From: DAHUXN01 sp963811805
Lineage (GTDB): Bacteria; Acidobacteriota; Terriglobia; Acidiferrales; UBA7541
Reading direction: 5' to 3'
Assembly (NCBI GenBank): GCA_963811805.1
Contig: CAWESU010000001.1
Location: 2,852,001-2,916,000 of the forward strand
Length of the DNA stretch: 64,000 bases
The translations under genes were made by a program, and so were the position numbers. Positions 42,282 through 50,908 of the stretch are shown here, one piece after another (the stretch's first letter is position 1; each line of letters opens with the position of its first letter). A model generated the notes under the pieces. It searched no databases. It had not been told where the DNA came from and worked only from the letters and a program-made list of their open reading frames with translations.

Positions 42282-43661
42282 ATGAAGCGCTTAATTTTGC
42301 TTTTGACATTAATGACACTGGGGCTATTTCCGCGGGCGGCATCAGCCCAGGGTCTTCTTGGAGGCCTGGTCTCCGATATCACGCAGACCGTGTCCACGGT
42401 AGCGGGAGACTTGCTGGGTCAGCCGCAAGCGGTAATCGTGCGGACGAACCTCGGTTTGAGCGGCCTCAAGAATGTCTGCCTGGCGAATGGCTGCACCGTT
42501 CTGCGCAACCTGGACGGCAGCGAAAACCAGGTTTTCCTGGTGCAGCCAGCTCAAGGCCTGCTTCCAAGTGTTCTCGCCGATCTTCTAAAGCTTATTGACG
42601 GCATCCTAGACGCCGAGCCCGACCAGTTAGTGATCCTTCCTGTGATTTCGAACTCTGGGCCTTTCCAAACCACGACACCTACTTACCTGTACAACGAAAC
42701 TCCCGTGAACTATTACGGTTCGGTGGTCTGGGACGGTTACGTGACCCAACCGGCCGCCGGAATAATCGATTTGCCTCAGGCGCGGAGCGCCTTTGGTTTA
42801 ACGGGTTCTGGGATTGTCGCGGACATCGACACGGGTGTTGATCCGAATCATCCGGCCCTCAAGCCAGTCCTGCTGCAGGGGTACGACTTCACGCGCAATC
42901 AGCCCGGCGGCTCAGAAATGACGGACCTGAACGGAGCGACCGGCTCGGCTTGCAGTTCGTGCCAAGCGGCTTTCGTTGACCAGCACACCGCGGCCATGCT
43001 CGATCAGCACACTGCTGCCATGTTGGATGGCTCGCCGTATTCCGCTTTTGGTCATGGCACGGAAGTGATGGGCATGATCCATCTTGTCGCGCCAACGGCT
43101 CGCCTTTTGCCCGTGAAAACATTCAGCGCTAACGGGACCGGTACCCTTTCCAATATTCTGAGCGGCATTTATTACGCCGTGCAAAACAACGCAAACGTCA
43201 TCAACATGAGTTTTGAACTGTCATCGAGTTCGACGGAATTGAGCGATGCCATAAACTATGCAAATTCCAACAATGTAGTTTGTGTGGCCTCGTCCGGCAA
43301 CGACGGTGAAGACGAGGTCGTCTATCCTGCTGGCTTGCAAAATGTGATGGGCGTCGCGTCCACGAATGACTTCGATCAGCGCTCGAGTTTCTCCAATTAT
43401 GGCGATCAGGTCGTCTGGGTGGCCGGTCCGGGCGAGAACGTCGTCACCACCTATCCGTTCGGCACTTATTCGGTGACGTCTGGCACTTCGTTTACCTCCC
43501 CGATGGTTGCCGGCACCGTCGCCCTGCTCATTAATCATCAGCGGCAAATGAACCAATCCACGGCTGCAACAGCTATCTCTAACGCCAACTGGATCGGTCC
43601 AAACATGGGCTACGGTGAGCTCGACGTCTATAGCGCGCTGTCCTGGCTTTTCCAGCAATAG
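42282..43661 (+). CDS. exported subtilisin-like serine protease (S8)
   Basis: The product has 459 residues. Signal peptide: MKRLILLLTLMTLGLFPRAA, cleaved after ASAQ. A pro-region of about 150 residues precedes the S8 domain with triad Asp183 in DIDTGVDPNHP, His258 in GHGTEVMGM and Ser406 in SGTSFTSPMVAG; the oxyanion Asn is in SSGNDGEDE. Just before the His motif, DQHTAAML is repeated twice in tandem (coded 42978-43025), which is unusual. AAGGAG at 42267-42272 fixes the ATG. It lies 104 bases after the zinc protein and 37 bases before the HD-GYP gene. Confidence 0.93.
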   Translation: MKRLILLLTLMTLGLFPRAASAQGLLGGLVSDITQTVSTVAGDLLGQPQAVIVRTNLGLSGLKNVCLANGCTVLRNLDGSENQVFLVQPAQGLLPSVLADLLKLIDGILDAEPDQLVILPVISNSGPFQTTTPTYLYNETPVNYYGSVVWDGYVTQPAAGIIDLPQARSAFGLTGSGIVADIDTGVDPNHPALKPVLLQGYDFTRNQPGGSEMTDLNGATGSACSSCQAAFVDQHTAAMLDQHTAAMLDGSPYSAFGHGTEVMGMIHLVAPTARLLPVKTFSANGTGTLSNILSGIYYAVQNNANVINMSFELSSSSTELSDAINYANSNNVVCVASSGNDGEDEVVYPAGLQNVMGVASTNDFDQRSSFSNYGDQVVWVAGPGENVVTTYPFGTYSVTSGTSFTSPMVAGTVALLINHQRQMNQSTAATAISNANWIGPNMGYGELDVYSALSWLFQQ

Positions 43662-43698
43662 CCGGAGCAGCGAGGATTTAGTGATTCTGGAGTGCACG

Positions 43699-44457
43699 AT
43701 GTTGGCCAGCGAATCGACAATGGCTGTCGCCGGGACGACGGCAGGGCTTGCCATCGGGAGCTCTTCCTTTGTCCCGAACCTCGTGGGGCGCCCTCTACGG
43801 GATTCTCAGCGCGGGCCATTGCGTATCAAGCAAGTTGAAGAGCAGCTTCTGGCCCTGCGCACGTCAGTGGTCTGCTCGTTCAATCAACTGCTGGACCTGA
43901 AAGACCTCAACACCGGAGTGCACAGCACCCGTCTGGCTGAATGGGCGCTCCATGTCGCAGGACAGCTCGGACTGGACGAAAGCAGTCTGGCGGATATTGA
44001 AGTCGCCGCGCTTCTGCACGACATAGGCAAAATCGGAATCCCGGATGCAATTCTCAATAAGCCGTCTCGACTCACGGCCGAAGAATATGATTTGATGAAG
44101 AAACATCCTGAGTATGGCTGGGTGGTATTGCGCCAGATTCCCGGCCTGGAACGAGCCAGCCTGCTGATTCTTCACCACCACGAGAGTTTCGACGGCAAAG
44201 GATACCCGGGTGGCCTGAAAGGCGAAGAAATTCCCGTTGGGTCGCGAATTGTTTCGGTGATCGATTCGTTCGACGCCATGGTCTCCACACGCCCGTATCG
44301 AAATGGCTTGCCGTTCGAGGAAGCGGAGCGGCGCCTGCTGGAAGCAAGCGGCACCCAATTTGATCCGGACATCGTGCAGCACTTCCTGCCGCTCGCTCGC
44401 AAGGAAATGTCTGCGGTTTTCGCCGCCGCCGGCACCTCGGTTACAACTGCGCTTTAG
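43699..44457 (+). CDS. HD-GYP domain cyclic-di-GMP phosphodiesterase
   Basis: The product is about 252 residues. After ~50 residues without known domain comes HD-GYP (about 60-245): His/Asp at 107-108 in LLHDIGKIGIPDAIL, HHHESFDGKGYPGG with the GYP at 168-170, and DSFDAMVSTRPYR. These are the full metal and substrate residues for cutting cyclic-di-GMP to GMP. No receiver or sensor domain is attached. GGAG at 43689-43692, six bases before the ATG at 43699, sets the start; a GTG six codons earlier is possible. It is last in a same-strand run after the subtilase gene. Confidence 0.9.
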   Translation: MLASESTMAVAGTTAGLAIGSSSFVPNLVGRPLRDSQRGPLRIKQVEEQLLALRTSVVCSFNQLLDLKDLNTGVHSTRLAEWALHVAGQLGLDESSLADIEVAALLHDIGKIGIPDAILNKPSRLTAEEYDLMKKHPEYGWVVLRQIPGLERASLLILHHHESFDGKGYPGGLKGEEIPVGSRIVSVIDSFDAMVSTRPYRNGLPFEEAERRLLEASGTQFDPDIVQHFLPLARKEMSAVFAAAGTSVTTAL

Positions 44458-44560
44458 TCCTCCGCCAGATCTGCCAGTTTGCGGCTTTCATCGATTCAAT
44501 TGAGCAATACATCCAGATTCAACGCGGGGATCTTTATTGCGAGAACTTTGACGGGGGAGG

Positions 44561-47203
44561 CTAATGATTCATGAAGAAGACCATGGGCTGGGTGTCGGAT
44601 GGCACGGCAGAAATGGCTCGAACTGCCGTAGGCGATACGATGTAAAAGGCGAACTGTGAAGGCAACTGCGTGGGCGAACCGAAACTGATGAAGCCGCCGC
44701 CGTTTGAAGCAACCGTGTAGGTTCCCTGGGTGGCGAGGTTTGTGCTGATGGTGTCCCCGCCTGTCACTTCGCCAATCTTGCCGGAGATGCTGGATACGCC
44801 ATTCGAGAGAATAGAACCAACGAAGGCATTCGTCTGGCTGCCGCCCGTCGCGGGGGAACCTGCAAAAGGGGGGCCGAAACTAAAGTAGCTGTCGAAGGAT
44901 GCATCTGTGAAGGGACCCGCGGTCTGCGCTTCGGCGAGGCCAGAGGACGCGGCGGAGTCTTGACCAATCGCGAAACCGTAATTGGGAGAGATGAGATAAA
45001 GCACGGTCAGTTGACTCCCGAGACCGCTCATTGAGACACGCCCGTTTGACGCGACTGCGTAAGTGCCGCTCGCACTTGTCGTCGTGATTGAGCCGCCATC
45101 ATTTCCGTTGACCGCTCCGTTTATCGTGCTGGTTCCATTTGCGGAGAGTTGCGCCAGCAGGACGCTCGACTTCCCCGAAGTATCCTGGCCGGTTGTCGTC
45201 ACGATGCTCGAACCCATCATCGAACCCGCATTGTAGGACGGCTGGGTTTGCAGGATAGCCTCGCCCGTCGTCATAGGATGCGACGAGTCCAACGGATCGA
45301 ATCCCATGAACAAAATATCGGAAGGGGTGATCATGTAGAAAATGAAGCTAAGCGCTCCTTGACCAGGGATGGAAATCGATGCATTTCCCCGGCCGTTTTG
45401 CGCGACCAGGAATGATCCCGAAACGCCAGTGATGTTGGTGCCGACCGCGCCGGCGTCATTGGTGTCAACATTGCCGTTTGTGAAGAGACCGACGCCGTCA
45501 GCTTGAAAAACGCCGGCATACGTGGCCCGCTTACCACTCGAGTCAACGCCGGCCAGCTGGAAGGCGTAACCCCCGCTGAAGTTTGCAGCGATAAAATTGG
45601 GTATGGTCGGCTGTTTTCGCAGAATTCCCGTACCGCGTGTCCCATTCGACGATGTATCAGCCTCAACGAATTGCCCATCGCCATTGCCGTCCAGCGTCAA
45701 TATGTAGACGTACACGATCGAGTTCACTGTCACGTCGAGAGTGCCGCGCCCATCGGGCCCCATCGTGTAGGTCCCTGTCAACGCGTTTCCCAGTGTAGGC
45801 CCTGGGCCGTTATTGTACGTCGAGCCGATCGGGTTGATGTTGTTGCTATCCACAGTACCTACGAGGTTGCCGTCGCCGTCTGCAACCAGCCCCCCACCCA
45901 GAACCACGGGACCGCTCGGATCGTATCCACTGAAGATGAAAACATAGTCGCCGTTGAGCAACGCATTGTTGTTTACCGCTGCGATCGTGGTAATCGTCAG
46001 CGTTGCCGAAGCAGATGCAGGAGGACTCTCTGAATCGGTCACCTGAATAGTGAATGTGTTAGTCGACACTGCTGTCGCGGTTCCGGAGATAGCCCCAGTT
46101 GATGCGTCGAGAGACATCCCTGAAGGCAGTATTCCGTTCGTGATCGTCCAGGTATACGGGCCGACTCCGCCAGTCTCGAGAATCGTTTGGCTGTAAAGAC
46201 TTGCCGATTCGGCTTCCGGCAGGGACGAAGTGACAATCGAAAGGGCGTTCGGCGGCCCAACCGTGAGGCTTAGCGCTTGTGTTGCGGTTTGAGATTGGTC
46301 GTTGGGAGGCAGGAGCGACGAGTCCACAACCTGCACGGTAAGAGGATAGGTACCCTGGGTTGTCGGAGTGCCCGAGATCTGTCCCGTTGCCGGGGCCAAA
46401 CTCAAGCCAGGTGGCAAAGCGCCCGAGGTAATGCTCCACGTAAGAGGCGGAACTCCTCCGGAAGCCGCGAGTGCGAGATTATAAGCAGTGCCTTGAGCGG
46501 CGTTCGGGAGCGAAGTTGTGGCAACAGACAAAGGCGGTGCGGGTGCAACGTTGAGTGTGTAGGACTGCATGGCCGTGAGCGGCGGGCTGCCCTGATCTGT
46601 GACGGTCAGGGTGAAGTTATACGCTCCGCCATCGGAGGTGGTGCGGCCGGTGATGAAGCCGTTGGTGTTGAGGTTCAAGCCGGGAGGCAGGCTGCCAGAC
46701 GAAACAGTGAACACGAGCGGAGCCACCCCGCCGTTCGCGATCACCTGTTCACTGTAGTCGGCGCCATTCAGTGCTCCCGGCAGTGCAGTTGTGGAGATTA
46801 CTGGAGCCGGGCTCACAACAATGTTCAGCGTCGCGTAGGAACTATTTTCGGCGATGGAAGTGGCCGTAAGCGTGACGGTGAGCAGGTTGCCAACCGACTT
46901 GGGGGCCAGATAGGTCGCAGCGAAGGGCGTACTGCTCGAAAAGGTGCCGCACGCTGCCCCTTCGCAGTGTGCGCCTGACAAAGTCCATGCGACACCGGAA
47001 TTCGAGGTATCGCCAGGGACGAACGCGGTGAACGAAACCGACTGGTTCTGATCGACGGCTTGATTTGTGCTGGGAGTAAGCTCAACCACAAGGCCAGTTA
47101 CGCCCCCGCAGCCGGTGAGAAGGACGGCCAATAGCAGTGTCGAGCCGAATCCGGCCAATGCCACACCCAGTTTCCATTTCAGCGGATTGTGGCGACACTT
47201 CAT
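44561..47203 (-). CDS. large lipoprotein with He_PIG (Ig-like) repeats and four acidobacterial repeats
   Basis: The product is about 880 residues. A lipobox LLTGC at ~30-34 predicts anchoring to the outer or inner membrane. A Big-like domain follows, then three repeats of the putative Ig type with LPPGLNL, LPPGLSL and LPSGMSL as landmarks (~135-420). The C-terminal half has four ~110-residue repeats of the pattern G-x-Y-x-F...G-x-D-x-S-G...DG-x-G...D-x-N. The ATG at 47203 gives a proper lipoprotein signal; an in-frame TTG eight codons earlier is less likely. Such proteins are probably surface adhesion or binding proteins. It is convergent with the HD-GYP gene. Confidence 0.85.
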   Translation of the reverse strand: MKCRHNPLKWKLGVALAGFGSTLLLAVLLTGCGGVTGLVVELTPSTNQAVDQNQSVSFTAFVPGDTSNSGVAWTLSGAHCEGAACGTFSSSTPFAATYLAPKSVGNLLTVTLTATSIAENSSYATLNIVVSPAPVISTTALPGALNGADYSEQVIANGGVAPLVFTVSSGSLPPGLNLNTNGFITGRTTSDGGAYNFTLTVTDQGSPPLTAMQSYTLNVAPAPPLSVATTSLPNAAQGTAYNLALAASGGVPPLTWSITSGALPPGLSLAPATGQISGTPTTQGTYPLTVQVVDSSLLPPNDQSQTATQALSLTVGPPNALSIVTSSLPEAESASLYSQTILETGGVGPYTWTITNGILPSGMSLDASTGAISGTATAVSTNTFTIQVTDSESPPASASATLTITTIAAVNNNALLNGDYVFIFSGYDPSGPVVLGGGLVADGDGNLVGTVDSNNINPIGSTYNNGPGPTLGNALTGTYTMGPDGRGTLDVTVNSIVYVYILTLDGNGDGQFVEADTSSNGTRGTGILRKQPTIPNFIAANFSGGYAFQLAGVDSSGKRATYAGVFQADGVGLFTNGNVDTNDAGAVGTNITGVSGSFLVAQNGRGNASISIPGQGALSFIFYMITPSDILFMGFDPLDSSHPMTTGEAILQTQPSYNAGSMMGSSIVTTTGQDTSGKSSVLLAQLSANGTSTINGAVNGNDGGSITTTSASGTYAVASNGRVSMSGLGSQLTVLYLISPNYGFAIGQDSAASSGLAEAQTAGPFTDASFDSYFSFGPPFAGSPATGGSQTNAFVGSILSNGVSSISGKIGEVTGGDTISTNLATQGTYTVASNGGGFISFGSPTQLPSQFAFYIVSPTAVRAISAVPSDTQPMVFFMNH

Positions 47204-47478
47204 CGTATCAGCAGTCCTGCTCCTCAACGGAAATCAGAATCCACCGGATAGGGTCATCTCCGGTGTGGGACAGACTCGTAAGCCCCCGGCCACAAAGCAA
47301 ACAAATTGAATAACAAAACCGCTCCACAGTGTCAACGCGCATGTTGACCTTGAAACCAGTATTTGGTTTTTCGTCGCGCGGGCGCCTCCCCCGGGCACCC
47401 CGGGCTGTTTGTCACAGGGTTCTGGATGCGTCTGCCTGGGCTGATGTTGCCCACAGGAATTCCCGTCGAAGGAGTGTT

Positions 47479-48849
47479 CTAGTCGGTCGCGACCGGCGCC
47501 TCGCCCTCCCATCGCGCCACGACGACAGTTGCCAGGCAGTTGCCCACCACGTTGACCACGGTGCGGACCATATCCATCAGTGCATCGACACCGAATAAGA
47601 GGTAGAACGGTTCCATCGGCAGATGCATGGACACGGCCGCGGCAAGAACAATCACCAGCCCGGCCCTGGCGACGCCAGCGGTACCTTTGCTGCTCAGCAG
47701 CAACGTCATGAGCAAGACAAACTGCTGTCCGAATCCCAGGTGGATGCCCGCCGCTTGCGCCATGAAAATCACCGCCAACGATTCGTAAAGGCTCGAGCCT
47801 GCCAAGTTGAAGCTGTATCCAGTGGGCATCACAAACGCGACAATCCCGCGAGGCACGCCAAATCTCTCCAGTTGCTCCATGGCGCTCGGCAGCGCGGCTT
47901 CGGAGCTGCTGGTGCCAAACGCGATTGTCGTCGGCTCGGCAATCGCGCGGAGAAACTTGCCAAGCGGGATGCGCATCATCAGCGCGATCGGCAAAAGCAC
48001 AAGCAGGGCGAAGGCGGCCAGCGCAACGTACAGAGTTGCCAAAAGTTTGAGCAATGGAAGCATCACGCCGAGCCCCAAATGCCCGGTCGTATAGGCGATT
48101 GCGCCAAACACGCCGAGCGGCGCCGTGTACATCACGATGTTGGTGAATTTGAACATCGTTTCAGACAGGCTTTCCGCGAACGCGACCATCGGGCGGCGCT
48201 TGGGCTCCTTCACCAATGCAAGTCCGATGGCGAACAGAATGCTGAAAACAACCACTTGCAGCACTTGGCCGTCGGCCACGGACTTGGCGATGTTTTCAGG
48301 AAAAATATTCAGGATCAGCTGGCTCGTCGGCTGCGTTGACGAAGGCAATACTTGTTGGTTTATCTCGGTCGGCAGATGCACGCCAACGCCCGCGCGGCTC
48401 ACGTTGATTGCGATCAGTCCAATGATTAACGCGATCGTCGAAACAATTTCAAAATAGATGAGCGCCTTTACAGCCATGCGGCCCACTTTTTTCAGTTCCG
48501 AATGGCCTGCGATGCCTACGACCAAAGTGCCGAACAGCAAAGGCGCAATGATGACCTTGATGAGCCTCAGGAAAATCGAGCCGAAAATCTGGCATTTCAC
48601 CGCGGTGCTCGGCGCGTCGTAACCAAGTTCAGCGCCGGCGAGCAAGCCGGTCAAAATCCACAGAGTCAGCGACCGGTGCATTGTCGCGTAGATGGCGAGC
48701 AGCAAGATCGCCAGCCAGCGAATCCACGCAAGCGATGTCGCCGGTATGTGGACAACGCCCGAGTGGCTTGCGAGCGCCAGGGCACCCGCCGCCGCGCAAA
48801 CCAGCAAGAATGCCAGAAGCAATCGGTTCTTCATCGTTGAGCCACGCAT
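47479..48849 (-). CDS. dicarboxylate/amino acid symporter (DAACS family, GltP/DctA-like)
   Basis: The product has 456 residues, with an extra ~60-residue N-terminus of two helices before the usual LLAGAELG start. Family motifs: the Ser-rich hairpin FGTSSSEAALP, then MPTGYSFNLAGSSLYES, where most members have N-x-D-G-T/S, and DMVRTVVNVVGNCLAT, where Na-coupled members have NVTGD. So two Asp residues that bind Na+ in GltPh (312 and 405) are Ala and Asn. Proton coupling or altered coupling is inferred. The start is an ATG at 48849 or one five codons later; neither has a good ribosome site. The 275 bases downstream hold no gene. Confidence 0.9.
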   Translation of the reverse strand: MRGSTMKNRLLLAFLLVCAAAGALALASHSGVVHIPATSLAWIRWLAILLLAIYATMHRSLTLWILTGLLAGAELGYDAPSTAVKCQIFGSIFLRLIKVIIAPLLFGTLVVGIAGHSELKKVGRMAVKALIYFEIVSTIALIIGLIAINVSRAGVGVHLPTEINQQVLPSSTQPTSQLILNIFPENIAKSVADGQVLQVVVFSILFAIGLALVKEPKRRPMVAFAESLSETMFKFTNIVMYTAPLGVFGAIAYTTGHLGLGVMLPLLKLLATLYVALAAFALLVLLPIALMMRIPLGKFLRAIAEPTTIAFGTSSSEAALPSAMEQLERFGVPRGIVAFVMPTGYSFNLAGSSLYESLAVIFMAQAAGIHLGFGQQFVLLMTLLLSSKGTAGVARAGLVIVLAAAVSMHLPMEPFYLLFGVDALMDMVRTVVNVVGNCLATVVVARWEGEAPVATD

Positions 48850-49012
48850 CGATTCACTGGCGGCGAACGTTAATGCTTCTCCGGCGCCTAGTCAACGCCT
48901 GACGCAACAATGTTCCTCGAAGAAGCGAGGCAACCTTATTTCAAGAAATTGATTCTTTGCGATGTGCTACCGGCACGCTCGTTTTGAAAGCATTTCATTT
49001 TTAATGACGCTC

Positions 49013-49041
49013 TTGGCGTCGAGCCGCGAATTTAGTATAAA
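49013..49041 (+). promoter_or_regulatory. predicted sigma-70 promoter of the GldA-like operon
   Basis: TTGGCG at 49013-49018, a 17-base spacer and TATAAA at 49036-49041. The predicted transcript start is about 49048, giving a 49-base leader to the gene at 49097. Confidence 0.55.
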
Positions 49042-49096
49042 AGGCGGCTTGGATTCTAATGCGCGACGCGCTGAAACAATGGCGCGCCCGAGGTGA

Positions 49097-50080
49097 ATGG
49101 CTGGAGGGAACCGATTGATCGAAGTTCAGGGCCTCACGAAGGCATACGGCGAAAAAACCGCAGTCGATAACATCTCTTTTTCCGTCAACAAGGGCGAAAT
49201 TCTCGGATTTCTTGGGCCGAACGGCGCGGGCAAGACGACCACCATGCGCGTGCTGACCGGGTACTTGCCGGCGACCCAGGGCACCGCAAAGATCGCCGGT
49301 TTCGACGTGTTCGATGATTCGATGGAGGTGCGCCGCAGGATCGGTTACCTGCCGGAGAATCCGCCGCTGTACCTCGACATGACGGTCGCTGACTATCTGG
49401 ACTTTGTGGCACGCATCAAAAACGTGCCCGCGGAAAAGAGAGCCCAACGAGTGGAAGCGGCGACGGAGATGACCAAGATCGCCGACAAGCGCGGCGAATT
49501 GATCAAGAGGCTCTCTCGCGGATATAGGCAGCGCGTCGGCTTGGCGCAGGCGATTGTCCACGATCCCGACGTCATCATCCTCGATGAGCCGACCGTCGGC
49601 CTCGATCCGAAGCAAATCATTGAAGTGCGCCACCTGATCAAGGGCCTTGCCGGGAGTCACACGATTATTCTGTCCACGCACATTCTTCCCGAAGTGAGCA
49701 TGACCTGCGACCGCGTCATCATCATCAACAACGGCAAGATCGTCGCCGTGGATACGCCCGAGAACTTGACTCTACAGCTCAAGGGCGGGGAGCGCATCCG
49801 CGTGGAGGCGCAAGCCCCGGAGCAGGCCTTGCGCGACACGCTGCAGAAAATTCAGGGCGCGCAGAAAGTGCAGGTCGATTCAGTCGGTTCCGGGGGGCGA
49901 ATGACCGCGGTGGTGGAAGCGCGGCAGGGCCAGGACCTGCGCAGTCAGATCGCGGCGAAGATCGTCGGACAGGGCTGGCCTCTCTATGAACTTCGCGGTG
50001 AAAATCTCAGCTTGGAAGAGATTTTCTTGCAACTTACCACCGAAGATCCTGCCCAAAAGAAAGCGGAGGAGTCGAAGTAA
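49097..50080 (+). CDS. ABC transporter ATP-binding protein (GldA-like)
   Basis: The product has 327 residues. ABC motifs: Walker A GPNGAGKTT, Q-loop YLPENPPLY, signature LSRGYRQRVG (usual LSGGQ is changed to LSRGY, as in GldA-type ATPases), Walker B VIILDEPTVGLD and H-loop LSTHIL. A ~90-residue C-terminal domain follows, including LSLEEIFLQLT. It is first in a four-gene set with a permease and two membrane-anchored proteins. Family knowledge: GldAFG drives gliding in Bacteroidetes, but homologues elsewhere have no known role. Confidence 0.92.
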   Translation: MAGGNRLIEVQGLTKAYGEKTAVDNISFSVNKGEILGFLGPNGAGKTTTMRVLTGYLPATQGTAKIAGFDVFDDSMEVRRRIGYLPENPPLYLDMTVADYLDFVARIKNVPAEKRAQRVEAATEMTKIADKRGELIKRLSRGYRQRVGLAQAIVHDPDVIILDEPTVGLDPKQIIEVRHLIKGLAGSHTIILSTHILPEVSMTCDRVIIINNGKIVAVDTPENLTLQLKGGERIRVEAQAPEQALRDTLQKIQGAQKVQVDSVGSGGRMTAVVEARQGQDLRSQIAAKIVGQGWPLYELRGENLSLEEIFLQLTTEDPAQKKAEESK

Positions 50081-50082
50081 TC

Positions 50083-50874
50083 ATGCGCGGCCTTTATGCG
50101 ATTTATCGCAAGGAAATGAGCCATTATTTTGTTTCGCCCGTCGCATACATCGTCATTTGCATCTTCCTGATTCTCAGCGGCGTGTTTTTCAATTACATCC
50201 TGCGTCAGGTGATCCAGTATGCCTTCGACGCCGGAATGGAAAACATGCAGATGGGCGGCGCCGGGTTCAACGTCGACGTACCCAGCATGGTTTTGCGAGG
50301 ATTCCTCAGCATCCTCGGGACGATCGTGTTGTTCCTCACGCCGTTTCTGGCCATGGGCGTTTTTTCCGAGGAGCGCAGGCGCGGCACCATGGAGTTGTTG
50401 ATGACCTCGCCCATCACCGATGCCGATATCGTGCTCGGGAAATTTCTGGCGTCCCTCAGCTTGTTCGCCATCATGCTGCTGCCGACTGTTTTCTACGTGT
50501 TTTACATGTTCGCGCACAGCGATCCGGCGCCCCCCTGGCGAACGATTGCCGGCGGATATCTCGGGATTCTGCTGCTGGGTGGAATGCTTTTGGCGGTCGG
50601 GTCTTTTCTTTCTTCCTTGACGGAAAACCAAATCATTTCCGGCGTATTGATTTTTGGCCTTTCCTTGCTCTTGTGGCTGCTCGACATCTTTACCGAAGGT
50701 GGAAACAACGCACTCGCTCAGTCCTTGCAATATGCAGCGGTGCTGCAGCACTACGATCCATTCGTGCGGGGAATTATCGACACGACAGGGCTTGTTTTCT
50801 TTGGCTCCTGGATATTTTTCGGCATTTTCCTGACGATGCGCTCGGTGGAATCCATGCGCTGGAGGCGCGCATGA
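50083..50874 (+). CDS. ABC-2 type permease (GldF-like)
   Basis: The product has 263 residues. It starts IYRKEMSHYFVSPVAYIV, the usual GldF/ABC-2 entry. Six helices are visible, the first at 17-37. EERRRGTMELLMTSPITDAD is the conserved cytoplasmic motif of ABC-2 permeases, and the C-terminal GLVFFGSWIFFGIFLTMRSVE the last helix. It starts two bases after the ATPase gene stops, so the two are co-translated partners. Confidence 0.92.
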   Translation: MRGLYAIYRKEMSHYFVSPVAYIVICIFLILSGVFFNYILRQVIQYAFDAGMENMQMGGAGFNVDVPSMVLRGFLSILGTIVLFLTPFLAMGVFSEERRRGTMELLMTSPITDADIVLGKFLASLSLFAIMLLPTVFYVFYMFAHSDPAPPWRTIAGGYLGILLLGGMLLAVGSFLSSLTENQIISGVLIFGLSLLLWLLDIFTEGGNNALAQSLQYAAVLQHYDPFVRGIIDTTGLVFFGSWIFFGIFLTMRSVESMRWRRA

Positions 50875-50908
50875 AATTGTTGATGAACGAGGAGAAACTT
50901 CAGGTCAG

